In this document: positions 28,106 to 36,263 of the stretch, piece after piece
Layout of the letters: each line of letters begins with the position of its first letter
How positions within the stretch are numbered: position 1 is the stretch's first letter
Assembly (NCBI GenBank): GCA_003162415.1
Contig: PMOL01000005.1
Location: 1 to 64,000, forward strand
Direction of reading: 5' to 3'
Length of the DNA stretch: 64,000 nucleotides
DNA from: Candidatus Dormiibacterota bacterium
GTDB lineage: Bacteria; Chloroflexota; Dormibacteria; Aeolococcales; Aeolococcaceae
Translations under genes and position numbers: made by a program
Notes under the pieces: model-generated
Databases searched by the model: none
What the model was told of the DNA's origin: nothing
What the model saw: only the letters and a program-made list of their open reading frames with translations

Positions 28106-28666
28106 TTAAGCGCAACGCCACCCGCCGGAGACGTTGAGTCCGACGGTGGGGGGCGTTGGTTCGCCGCCAACGTATGCGAGGTCAGCTTTCACAGAGCCTG
28201 CTCGACCATCAACGCCTGTGACGCGGATGATGCCGCCAGACATCGACTGCCACAGCGCACCCGTAACGTACTCGCGCACAAGGACGCTGGCATCGACATA
28301 AGTAACACCCGAACCGTGGTAGCCGGCGATGGTCAGGTACAGCAGGTAACCGTGCGTCTTGCCCTGTAGATGCAGCACATCTCTTAGGGTGCTCCCAGAC
28401 ACGGAGCAATACGAGGCCGTCCCATTCGCAGCAACCGCCGCGCAGTCGTTGAAGACTCCCACGAGTTCGAGTTGATCCGTCGTACACGACGGGGGCGTCG
28501 GCAAAGGGGGAATGGGCAAAAGGGGAAAGGGCGATGGCGTGGCCAGGACGGTCGGGGTCGCGCGTTGCGGCGGTGCGGGACGGAGGGCTCCTGTAGCAAT
28601 CAATGACGCCAGCCCGACCACGAGGACGACCGCTCCGAGCGACAGCAGCGTTCTGTATCGGCTCAT
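28106..28666 (-). CDS. Secreted or membrane-anchored hypothetical protein
   Basis: 186 aa from the ATG at 28666. A GTG 7 codons upstream is possible, but GATAAT 10 nt before this ATG fits a leaderless start. The N-terminus is basic, then a helix LLSLGAVVLVVGLASLIATG acts as signal anchor. A Pro/Thr-rich linker follows (to about residue 60), and then an extracytoplasmic domain with three or four cysteines (PSCTTDQLELVG; NDCAAVA; SYCSVSGS) and beta-rich segments. I do not recognise the fold. It lies in the low-density accessory stretch. Confidence 0.5.
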   Translation of the reverse strand: MSRYRTLLSLGAVVLVVGLASLIATGALRPAPPQRATPTVLATPSPFPLLPIPPLPTPPSCTTDQLELVGVFNDCAAVAANGTASYCSVSGSTLRDVLHLQGKTHGYLLYLTIAGYHGSGVTYVDASVLVREYVTGALWQSMSGGIIRVTGVDGRAGSVKADLAYVGGEPTPPTVGLNVSGGWRCA

Positions 28667-28961
28667 GCCGTTCCTGATTATCGACACGCGCCCCTCAAAG
28701 GCGGTAATTGGTCAGCTTGTCGGCGGGAGATGAAGACATTGTTGCGCTGCTCGCGCTGCCCCGGTACGCAAAAGACCAAGGGTCCGAGCAACTGTATGGC
28801 TGCTCAGGCCAGCGTGCGCCGATGTCTCTTGACGACCGCATGGCTACAACTTGTTCCTGGCCGTGATGGCTAGGTCAGGGAACTCGAATCACGATGGTCG
28901 CTGACGGCCGGGATGGCCTTCCAGCCCGCCGGAAGGACGGCATGGGGCCACGAGCCTCGTT
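28667..28961. other. No supported gene
   Basis: Divergent spacer between the secreted protein (-) and the DUF998 protein (+). No conserved frame, tRNA or repeat is visible. It must hold both promoters; GATAAT near the left edge and TAGCAT at the right edge are the candidates. Confidence 0.4.
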
Positions 28962-28967
28962 TAGCAT
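28962..28967 (+). promoter_or_regulatory. Putative -10 box (TAGCAT) for the DUF998 gene
   Basis: TAGCAT ends 6 nt before the GTG at 28974. There is no Shine-Dalgarno, so a leaderless transcript is likely. Confidence 0.45.
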
Positions 28968-28973
28968 CCTCAA

Positions 28974-29666
28974 GTGCCGATGGCCAAGAGGAGACCGCGC
29001 TCTGTTCCGGCTCGAGTCGCCATGGGGGTCGTGGCCGGACCCCTATTCGCCAGTGCGTTCTCGGCCATCGGAGCGCGGACGACTGGGTACGACTGGCGGC
29101 GCCATGCGGTCAGCTCGCTCGCGAACGGTCGCCTTGGTTGGATGCAGCGCTCAAACTTCGTCGTCACCGGTGTGTTGTACGTAGCCGCCGCTTCGGGTCT
29201 CGCGACGTGCCAGCGCCGGATCGTCGGATCGCGCGCGATCCCGGCACTGGTCGGCGCAGCCGGATTGGGTCTGGTTGGCTCGGGCGTGTTCGTGACCGAT
29301 CCCGTCGGAGGATTCCCTCCTGCTCCGAGCGAGGATCAGGCAAGCGACGCCGCACCGTCCGCAACGCCGCCGCTGACTCGGACGGGCATGCTTCACAACG
29401 TTTGTGCCTTGCCGATCTTCCTCGGCATCCCCGTGGCGGGCCTGATCGGGGCGGCCGCCTTCGCGAGGAGCCGGGAATACTTCTGGGCTGGTTACTCGGC
29501 CGGGTCGAGTTTCGGGATGATAGGCGGGTTCGTGTTATTTGGTGCAGCCTTTCGCTACTCTGCGCACACCGCCGGAGTATTTCAGCGGCTCTCGATAGTG
29601 GCAGGGTTTGGATGGCTCAGCGCCTTGTCGCTGCGTGCTCTGACCTCGCTTCGCCGAGGTTGCTAG
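28974..29666 (+). CDS. DUF998-family membrane protein
   Basis: 230 aa with about six hydrophobic segments. The order fits DUF998: VAMGVVAGPLFASAFSAIGA, then TGYDWRRHAVSSLANGRLGWMQ in the first loop, FVVTGVLYVAAASGLAT, a segment VFVTDPVGGFPP, MLHNVCALPIFLGIPVAG with a conserved His, and two C-terminal helices. The family's function is not known. The start is GTG at 28974, two codons before an ATG, chosen from the -10 spacing. It stands alone. The 160-bp gap to korB holds no gene I trust. Confidence 0.75.
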   Translation: MPMAKRRPRSVPARVAMGVVAGPLFASAFSAIGARTTGYDWRRHAVSSLANGRLGWMQRSNFVVTGVLYVAAASGLATCQRRIVGSRAIPALVGAAGLGLVGSGVFVTDPVGGFPPAPSEDQASDAAPSATPPLTRTGMLHNVCALPIFLGIPVAGLIGAAAFARSREYFWAGYSAGSSFGMIGGFVLFGAAFRYSAHTAGVFQRLSIVAGFGWLSALSLRALTSLRRGC

Positions 29667-29825
29667 CCACCGATCTCGAAGCGCCCTCCGTCGCCAACTT
29701 CAGACCGCGACGCCACTGACGGATCCGACGCTCTTTACGCTTCTGAAGGACCCGAACGAGGTAACCATTGCGCAGGCCAGCACGCTGTCCCTCAATGCTC
29801 GGCAACCCTCGGGCCAAGCCCGGAT

Positions 29826-30875
29826 TTACCGGAAGCCGACCCCGGCCAGCGCGGCCGACCCCGGACAGAGCTCCTCGTACGGCACCTGGGTGAGCGGCGC
29901 CTCCGTCGTGTTGCCGAGCTCGTGCAGGCCTGACGACTGCTCGTCGATGTAGAGCAGACCGGTCACGATCTCACCGCGGCCGCGCGCCGACATGAGGTGT
30001 TCCATGACCGCCATGCGATTCGTCGGGTCGTACCCGTCCGGCACGGTGCGGAAGCGGAGCGTCGCGCCGTCATGCATCGGGATGCTCACCACGCCCTCAC
30101 TGGGAATCGTCGCAGAGATCTCCTCGGCCGGCGGTACGAAGTCGGTGACCGTCATCTGCACATCGTGCTGGCGCGTGAAGAGGTAGCTCTTGGTCGAACC
30201 CTCGTGGTCATTGAAGGTGACGCATGGCGAGATCACGTCGATGATCGAGAGGCCACGATGCGCCATCGCGGCGCGGAAGATCGGCACCAGCTGGCGCTTG
30301 TCGCCGGAGAACCCGCGCGCGAGGAAGGTTGCGCCCACCGACAATCCCAGAAAGATGGGATCGATCGGCTGCAGGTGGTTGGCCTCGCCGCGCTTGGTTG
30401 TCGAACCGACATCCGCGGACGCCGAGAACTGGCCCTTGGTCAGTCCGTACACGCCGTTGTTCTCGATGACATACACCATGCGCACGTTGCGCCGGACCAG
30501 GTGTGCGAGGTGTCCGAGTCCGATCGACAGCGAATCACCGTCACCGGAGATTCCGATGCAGAGCAGGTCGCGGTTCGCGGCACTTGCTCCGGTCGCAATC
30601 GGTGGCATGCGTCCATGACAGCCGTTGAACCCGTGCGCACCGCGCGCGAAGTATGCGGCCGTCTTCGCCGAGCAGCCGATGCCGCTCAGCTTCGCGATCA
30701 TGTGCGGCGGTGTATCGCTCTCCCACAACGCGTGCGTGATCGCGGCTGTCACCGAGTCGTGGCCACACCCCGCGCACAGTGTTGACATGCCGCCCTCGTA
30801 GTCGCGGATGCTCAACCCGAGTGCGTTGCGTTCGAGGCCGGGATGCGTGACGCTCGGTTTGACGATGGATGGCAC
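29826..30875 (-). CDS. korB: 2-oxoacid:ferredoxin oxidoreductase, beta subunit
   Basis: Thiamine-diphosphate subunit that decarboxylates a 2-oxoacid (2-oxoglutarate or pyruvate) and reduces ferredoxin. It is 349 aa. CAGCGHDSVTAAI at the N-terminus, GIGCSAKTAAYF and GDGDSLSIGLGHLAHLVRRN (TPP/Mg motif), then IENNGVYGLTKGQFS, all match KorB/PorB. The FeS-binding cysteines are as in two-subunit Kor enzymes of aerobes. It follows korA with a 3-nt gap. 2-Oxoglutarate is favoured because this two-gene form is the usual 2-oxoglutarate enzyme, but the substrate is not proven. Confidence 0.9.
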   Translation of the reverse strand: MPSIVKPSVTHPGLERNALGLSIRDYEGGMSTLCAGCGHDSVTAAITHALWESDTPPHMIAKLSGIGCSAKTAAYFARGAHGFNGCHGRMPPIATGASAANRDLLCIGISGDGDSLSIGLGHLAHLVRRNVRMVYVIENNGVYGLTKGQFSASADVGSTTKRGEANHLQPIDPIFLGLSVGATFLARGFSGDKRQLVPIFRAAMAHRGLSIIDVISPCVTFNDHEGSTKSYLFTRQHDVQMTVTDFVPPAEEISATIPSEGVVSIPMHDGATLRFRTVPDGYDPTNRMAVMEHLMSARGRGEIVTGLLYIDEQSSGLHELGNTTEAPLTQVPYEELCPGSAALAGVGFR

Positions 30876-30878
30876 CGC

Positions 30879-32696
30879 TCAGGTCTCCAGGATTTTGGTG
30901 ACGCCATCGACGACATCTTCGGCGCTCAGCGGATACCCGCCGTAGGCGAGCACCGAGCGAAGCTTCTCTTTCGACACCGGCGTCTCGAGGGTGAGCAGTG
31001 TGCGCAGCTGCCCGTCACGGTTCTGCTCGACGACAACGATGGTCTCGTGGCTCTCGAGGAACGCGCGCACGCCCGCGCCAAAGGGGAAGCCCCGGATGCG
31101 CATGTAGTCGGCGATGACATCGCGCTCGGCGAGCAGCTCGATCGCCTCCAGCACGGCGAGCTCGCAGCTGCCCAGCGTCACGATGGCAAACGGCGAGTGG
31201 GCGCGCTCGTCGACAAGCGGAGCCGGAGTGTGCTCGGCGGCAGATGTGTGCTTGCGCGCGAGGCGATCAAGCACGGCCTGGTATTCCTCGGGATACTCGG
31301 TGTATCCACCCTCGATGGTGTGGCCCGAACCGCGCGTGAAGTAGGCGCCGAGCTCACTCACACCCGGGAGTGTGCGTGCGGCGACCGACTCCGCATCCGC
31401 CGGTTCGTAGCGGTGGTACACCTCGAGCTCGCGCAGCTCCGCGGCGTCGAGCACCCGGCCCCGGTCGGGCACGTAGGAGTCGTCCCAGGTCAGCGCCGGG
31501 CTCACCCAGTCGTTCATGCCGATGTCGAGGTCGGACAGCACGAACACCGGGGTCTGGAAACGCTCGGCGAGGTCGAAGGCGGTTGCCGCCATCTCGAAGC
31601 ACTCAGCGGGATGCGCGGGGAACAGCAGGATGTGTTTGGTGTCGCCGTGCGACGCATAGGCGCAGGCCAGGATGTCCGCCTGCTGCACGCGCGTTGGCAT
31701 CCCCGTGGACGGGCCGACGCGTTGCACGTCGAACACGACCGCGGGAATCTCGGCGTAGTAGCCCATGCCGAGCAGCTCCTGCATCAACGAGATGCCCGGT
31801 CCCGACGTCGAGGTGAAGGCACGTGCTCCGGCCCACGAGGCGCCGAGCACCATGCCGATCGCCGCGAGTTCGTCCTCCGCCTGCAGGACCAGGTAGTTGT
31901 TGCGCCCGGTCTCGGGGTCGCGGCGGAACTTGGCGCAGTACTTGGCAAACGCGTCCATGAGCGACGTCGACGGCGTGATCGGGTACCAGGCCGCAACCGT
32001 CGCACCGGCGTAAACGCAGCCGAGCGCCGCGGCGGTGTTGCCGTCGATGAGGATCGACCCGTGGGTCGCTTCCATGGCCTCGATCCTGCAGGGCAGCGGG
32101 TGGTCGAAATGCGAGGTCGCGTAATCGTGGCCCAGCCGGAGCGCGCGCTGGTTCGACTCGCGAAGCCGTTCCTTGCCGGCGAACTGCTCGGTGAGGAGCT
32201 GCTTGATCACCTCCATGTCGATCCCGAGCATGGCCACGAGCGCACCCGCGCAGGCGATGTTCTTCATGAGGATGCGCTCGCGCGGTCCACGGAACTCGTC
32301 GTTGCACATCTCGGCGAGCGGCACGCCGAGGTAGGTCACGTCCTCACGGATGAGGTCGCGATCCAGCGGCCACGAGGAGTCGTACATCGTGAATCCGCCG
32401 CTGGTCACCTCGGCGATGTCGCGCACGTAGGTCTGCCCGTTCATCGCCACCATGAGGTCGTACTCGCGCGCCCGGGCGACGTGTCCGTCCTTGTTGACGC
32501 GGATCTCGTACCAGGTGGGCAGCCCCTGGATGTTCGATGGAAAGAGGTTCTTGCCCGAGACGGGAACGCCCATCCGGAAGATGGCGCGCATCAACAGGTT
32601 GTTGGCGCTCGACGACCCCGTGCCGTTGACGTTGGCGAGCTTCAGCGCGAAGTCGTTCACCTTTGAGCGGGTCTGCGCAACGCGCTGCTCTGCCAT
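30879..32696 (-). CDS. korA: 2-oxoacid:ferredoxin oxidoreductase, fused gamma-alpha subunit
   Basis: 605 aa. The first 200 residues are a gamma domain (GTGSSSANNLLMRAIFRMG, VSGKNLFPSNIQGLPTWYEI) and the rest an alpha domain with YPITPSTSLMDAF, TSTSGPGISLMQE and QRVGPSTGMPTRVQQADI. The C-terminal domain (FAIVTLGSC; RGFPFGAGVRAFLE) handles CoA binding. I use the ATG at 32696, 1 nt after the upstream stop, because it begins the conserved sequence. It forms an operon with the ferredoxin-fused oxidoreductase and korB. Confidence 0.92.
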   Translation of the reverse strand: MAEQRVAQTRSKVNDFALKLANVNGTGSSSANNLLMRAIFRMGVPVSGKNLFPSNIQGLPTWYEIRVNKDGHVARAREYDLMVAMNGQTYVRDIAEVTSGGFTMYDSSWPLDRDLIREDVTYLGVPLAEMCNDEFRGPRERILMKNIACAGALVAMLGIDMEVIKQLLTEQFAGKERLRESNQRALRLGHDYATSHFDHPLPCRIEAMEATHGSILIDGNTAAALGCVYAGATVAAWYPITPSTSLMDAFAKYCAKFRRDPETGRNNYLVLQAEDELAAIGMVLGASWAGARAFTSTSGPGISLMQELLGMGYYAEIPAVVFDVQRVGPSTGMPTRVQQADILACAYASHGDTKHILLFPAHPAECFEMAATAFDLAERFQTPVFVLSDLDIGMNDWVSPALTWDDSYVPDRGRVLDAAELRELEVYHRYEPADAESVAARTLPGVSELGAYFTRGSGHTIEGGYTEYPEEYQAVLDRLARKHTSAAEHTPAPLVDERAHSPFAIVTLGSCELAVLEAIELLAERDVIADYMRIRGFPFGAGVRAFLESHETIVVVEQNRDGQLRTLLTLETPVSKEKLRSVLAYGGYPLSAEDVVDGVTKILET

Positions 32697-32697
32697 G

Positions 32698-34476
32698 TCA
32701 GGTGGGCACCGGAACAGGGGTGGACACTGCAAGCGGGATCAGCAGTTCGAACTTCTGCATGTCCCATGCGGCAGTAGGGCAGCGCTCGGCGCAGAGCCCG
32801 CAATGGACGCAGAGATCCTCGTCCTTGACCATCACACGCCCGGTCTGCGGCAGTGCCGCGGAGACATAGAGCGCCTGGTCGAGGTTCTTGGCCGGCGCCG
32901 ACAACCGTGTCCGGAGGTCGGCCTCGTCACCGTTCTCGGTGATCGTCAGGCACTGCACGGGGCAGATGTCGATGCACGCGTCGCACTCGATGCAGAGCGG
33001 CGCCTGGAAGACGGTCTGGATGTCGCAGTTGAGGCAGCGCTGTACCTCGCGCGCCGTCTGCTCTGCGGAGAACCCGACCTCGACCTCGGTGCCGATGCTC
33101 TGGAAGCGCCGGGTCAGCTCGACGTGCTGCATCCGCTGGCGCGCCGACGGGTTGTAGTCGTTGTGGTAGCTCCACTCTGTGAGCCCCATCTTCTGGCTGA
33201 CCAGGTTGGATCCCTGGGGTGGCCGCACGCTCACCGGGATGCCTTCGCAATGGTTGTGAATCGAGATCGCAGCCTGGTGACCGTGCTCGACGGCCCAGAT
33301 GATGTTCTTCGGACCCATCGCCGAGTCGCCGCCGAAGAAGACCCCCGGCAGTGAGGACTGGAAGGTGACCGGGTCGACCACCGGCATGTCCCAGTCGCCG
33401 ACCTCAAGACCGAGGTCGCGCTCGATCCAGGGAAACGCGTTCTCCTGGCCGATCGCGAGGATGACGTCATCGCAGGGGATCACGACTGTGCTGGCAACCG
33501 TGGAGTGGCGCGCCTGCTCGTCCCATTCGAGGGTCTGGAATTCCATGCCAACCAGCGTCCCGTTCTCAATGACGAAGCGGGTCGGAGCGTGGTTGACGAT
33601 GATCTCGACACCCTCCTCCTCCGCATCCTCGAGCTCCCACGACGAGGCTTTGAAAAACTCGCGAGGTCGACGCGCCATCACCTTGATGCCGGTGCCTCCG
33701 AGGCGGAGCGACGAGCGGCAGCAGTCCATAGCGGTGTTGCCGACGCCGATGATCAGCACGCGTTCGCCGATGGAATCCGTGTGCCCGAAGGCGACCGACT
33801 CGAGCCAGTCGATGCCGATGTGGATCCGGTCGCTCTCGTGGCGTCCGGGAATGTCGAGGTCCTTGCCTCGCGGCGCGCCGGTCCCGATGAAGACCGCGTC
33901 GAAGTCCTGCGCCAGCAGCGATCGGAGGCTCGACACCGGCGTGTTGAGGCGCAGGTCGACGCCCATGTCGACGATGGTCGCAATCTCCTCGTCCATGACC
34001 TCGGCCGGCAGCCGGAACGCCGGGATATTGGTCCTCATGAGGCCGCCCGCCTGGTCGTGCTGCTCGAGGATGACCACCTCGTAGCCGAGCGGCATCAGGT
34101 CGTTGGCCACCGTCAGCGACGCCGGCCCCGCACCGATGCAGACCACGCGCCGCCCGGTCTTGCTGGCGGGGATCACGGGCAAACGGTCGGCGATGTCTCC
34201 GCGGAGGTCGGAGGCGACCCGCTTCAGGCGGCAGATGGCCACCGGGGCGCCGTCGATCCGGGTGCGCCGGCACGCGGGCTCGCAGGGCCGATCGCAGGTG
34301 CGTCCGAGGATCCCCGGGAACACGTTCGACTCGCGGTTGGACATGTACGCGTCCGTGTACCGCCCCTGGGCGATGAGGCGGATGTACTCGGGGACGTTGG
34401 TGTGGGCCGGGCAGGCCCACTGGCAGTCAACGACCCGATGGAAATAATTCGGGTCCGACGTGTCAGTTGGGTTCAC
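32698..34476 (-). CDS. FAD-dependent pyridine nucleotide oxidoreductase fused to a 2[4Fe-4S] ferredoxin
   Basis: About 592 aa. The N-terminal region is a GltD-like Fe-S domain (DCQWACPAHTNVPEYIRL; RTCDRPCEPACRR). Then come the FAD Rossmann motif CIGAGPASLTVANDL and the NAD(P) motif IIGVGNTAMDCCRSSLRLGG. The C-terminus has two ferredoxin cluster motifs (CIECDACIDICP and CVHCGLCAERCP), plus CLNCD just before. It heads the operon with korA and korB. I infer electron transfer between ferredoxin reduced by Kor and NAD(P). A GTG at 34527 would add 17 unconserved residues; I prefer the GTG at 34476, but the start is uncertain. Confidence 0.85.
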   Translation of the reverse strand: MNPTDTSDPNYFHRVVDCQWACPAHTNVPEYIRLIAQGRYTDAYMSNRESNVFPGILGRTCDRPCEPACRRTRIDGAPVAICRLKRVASDLRGDIADRLPVIPASKTGRRVVCIGAGPASLTVANDLMPLGYEVVILEQHDQAGGLMRTNIPAFRLPAEVMDEEIATIVDMGVDLRLNTPVSSLRSLLAQDFDAVFIGTGAPRGKDLDIPGRHESDRIHIGIDWLESVAFGHTDSIGERVLIIGVGNTAMDCCRSSLRLGGTGIKVMARRPREFFKASSWELEDAEEEGVEIIVNHAPTRFVIENGTLVGMEFQTLEWDEQARHSTVASTVVIPCDDVILAIGQENAFPWIERDLGLEVGDWDMPVVDPVTFQSSLPGVFFGGDSAMGPKNIIWAVEHGHQAAISIHNHCEGIPVSVRPPQGSNLVSQKMGLTEWSYHNDYNPSARQRMQHVELTRRFQSIGTEVEVGFSAEQTAREVQRCLNCDIQTVFQAPLCIECDACIDICPVQCLTITENGDEADLRTRLSAPAKNLDQALYVSAALPQTGRVMVKDEDLCVHCGLCAERCPTAAWDMQKFELLIPLAVSTPVPVPT

Positions 34477-34583
34477 GAGGTGGGTCTGGATTCCTGGACT
34501 TGGGCCGTGGTCTCTACATGGTGACACCGCGGCGCCGGCGTGCGATGGTCGTCGCCATTCCGCGTCCGGTGTGAGACCGCCGA

Positions 34584-34589
34584 TACACT
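34584..34589 (+). promoter_or_regulatory. Putative -10 box (TACACT) for purM-purN-purH
   Basis: TACACT ends 8 nt before the ATG at 34598, with no Shine-Dalgarno. A longer in-frame start at 34460 exists but would precede this box and encode unconserved sequence. Confidence 0.5.
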
Positions 34590-34597
34590 CTCAGCAG

Positions 34598-35620
34598 ATG
34601 GGTGATCTTCGCTACGCGGACGCCGGCGTCGACATTGATGAGGGCAACCGCGCCGTCAGCCTGATCCGGCGCACCATCGCATCGACCCACACCGCCCAGG
34701 TCCTTGGTGGGATCGGCGCGTTCAGCGGCTTGTTCGCCCTGGAGCCGGGGTCACCGAACGGCCGCGTGCTCGCCTCGAGCACCGATTCGGTCGGCACCAA
34801 GGTCAAGGTCGCGATCGCCACCGGGCGTCACCGCGGCATCGGCATCGACCTGGTCAACCACTGTGTCAACGACATCCTCTGCTGCGGCGCCGATCCGCTC
34901 TTCTTTCTCGACTACTACGCAACCGGCAAGCTCGTGCCCGAGCACCTGGCCGAGCTCATCGAGGGGATCGCCGAGGCCTGCCGGGCCGCGGGCTGCGCGC
35001 TGATCGGTGGCGAGACCGCGGAGATGCCGGGGGTGTACGCGCTCGGCGACTACGACATCGCCGGCTTCATCGTCGGCTCGGTCGAGGCGTCGGCGATCAT
35101 CGACGGCAGCCGCGTGCAGGCCGGCGACGTGCTGCTCGCCCTGCCCAGCAGCGGGCTGCACACCAACGGCTATTCACTCGTGCGCCACATCGTCGCCGAG
35201 CACGAGCTGCAATGGGCCGACGTCCTGCCGGGCACCGACCGCCCTCTCGTCGACCTCCTGCTCGAGCCGCACCGCAGCTACCTGCGTGCGATTCGCGAGC
35301 TGCGCACCCTCACCGAGATACGCGCCATGGCCCACATCACCGGCGGCGGTGTGATCGACAACGTGCCGCGGGTGCTCCCGGAGGGGCTCGCCGCGACCAT
35401 CGAGCGATCGACCTGGACCGTTCCGCCGATCTTCACAGCCATCCAGCGGGAGGGCGGCGTCCACCTCGAGGAGATGTGGCGCACCTTCAACATGGGGGTC
35501 GGGATGGTGGTGATCGTTCCCGCCGACGTCCCCTCGATCGCATCCGCTGCGGGCGTTCCGGTGTGGCGCATCGGCGAGGTGATTCCGCAATCGGGGACAC
35601 GGCGGGTCGTCCTCAGGTGA
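34598..35620 (+). CDS. purM: Phosphoribosylformylglycinamidine cyclo-ligase (AIR synthetase)
   Basis: Closes the imidazole ring of AIR using ATP. It is 340 aa from the ATG at 34598, which starts the conserved sequence (YADAGVDIDEGNRAVSLI). STDSVGTKVKVA, DLVNHCVNDILCCGADPLFFLDYYA, ALIGGETAEMPGVY and ALPSSGLHTNGYSLVR are diagnostic blocks. HITGGGVIDNVPRVLP and FNMGVGMVVIV complete it. It is the first gene of purM-N-H and overlaps purN by 4 nt (GTGA). Confidence 0.95.
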   Translation: MGDLRYADAGVDIDEGNRAVSLIRRTIASTHTAQVLGGIGAFSGLFALEPGSPNGRVLASSTDSVGTKVKVAIATGRHRGIGIDLVNHCVNDILCCGADPLFFLDYYATGKLVPEHLAELIEGIAEACRAAGCALIGGETAEMPGVYALGDYDIAGFIVGSVEASAIIDGSRVQAGDVLLALPSSGLHTNGYSLVRHIVAEHELQWADVLPGTDRPLVDLLLEPHRSYLRAIRELRTLTEIRAMAHITGGGVIDNVPRVLPEGLAATIERSTWTVPPIFTAIQREGGVHLEEMWRTFNMGVGMVVIVPADVPSIASAAGVPVWRIGEVIPQSGTRRVVLR

Positions 35621-36261
35621 GCGAACGTACCCCTATCGGGGTGCTGGTGTCGGGAGCGGGAACCAACCTCGATGCCCTGTTGCAGGCATCCCGAGAGCCT
35701 GACTTTCCGGGTCAGGTGGCCCTCGTGGTCTCCAACCGGCGCAGCGCGCACGCACTCGAGGTGGCACTCGGCTGGGGAGTGCCTGCGGTCGCGCTGCCGC
35801 AGGCGGACTTCGGTGGCGATGCCGCCGCACGCGACCGCGAGATCCACGAGCGCTTCCAGACGGCCGGGGTACGTCTCGTGGTGTGTGCTGGATACGACCG
35901 GATCCTGAGCGACGAGTTCGTCGACGCGTACCCCGACGCCATCCTCAACGTGCATCCGTCGCTGCTCCCGGCGTTCGCCGGGGGCATGGACGCGGTCGAG
36001 CGAGCGCTGGCGCGCGGCGTCCGCATCACCGGCTGCACGGTTCAGCTGCTCGAACGAGGTGAGGCGGACGGCGGACCGATCGTCCTGCAGGCCGCGGTGC
36101 CGGTCGAGACGTACGACGACGCGGCGACCCTGCGCCGGCGGATCCACGAGCGCGAATGGGAGCTGTTGCCGCGCGCGGTGGCGCTCTGGTGCACCGGTAG
36201 GCTGCAGCGCGACGGCACTCGTATCCGGGTGCTCCCAGCGCCTGCGCCGGCCTCGGTCTGA
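35617..36261 (+). CDS. purN: Phosphoribosylglycinamide formyltransferase
   Basis: Transfers a formyl group from 10-formyl-THF to GAR. It is 214 aa. GVLVSGAGTNLDAL is the phosphate-binding loop, NVHPSLLPAF carries catalytic Asn and His, and ADGGPIVLQ carries the catalytic Asp. The start is the GTG at 35617 overlapping the purM stop; the frame is open further upstream, but that is inside purM. Confidence 0.95.
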   Translation: MSERTPIGVLVSGAGTNLDALLQASREPDFPGQVALVVSNRRSAHALEVALGWGVPAVALPQADFGGDAAARDREIHERFQTAGVRLVVCAGYDRILSDEFVDAYPDAILNVHPSLLPAFAGGMDAVERALARGVRITGCTVQLLERGEADGGPIVLQAAVPVETYDDAATLRRRIHEREWELLPRAVALWCTGRLQRDGTRIRVLPAPAPASV

Positions 36262-36263
36262 GC

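Noticed and set aside
29617..29817. 66-codon minus-strand frame between the DUF998 gene and korB
   Set aside because: Basic, low-complexity product, overlaps the end of the DUF998 gene, no start signal.
30843..32666. Long plus-strand frame (about 600 codons) opposite korA
   Set aside because: The same high-GC shadow effect; no recognisable domain, and korA is unambiguous.
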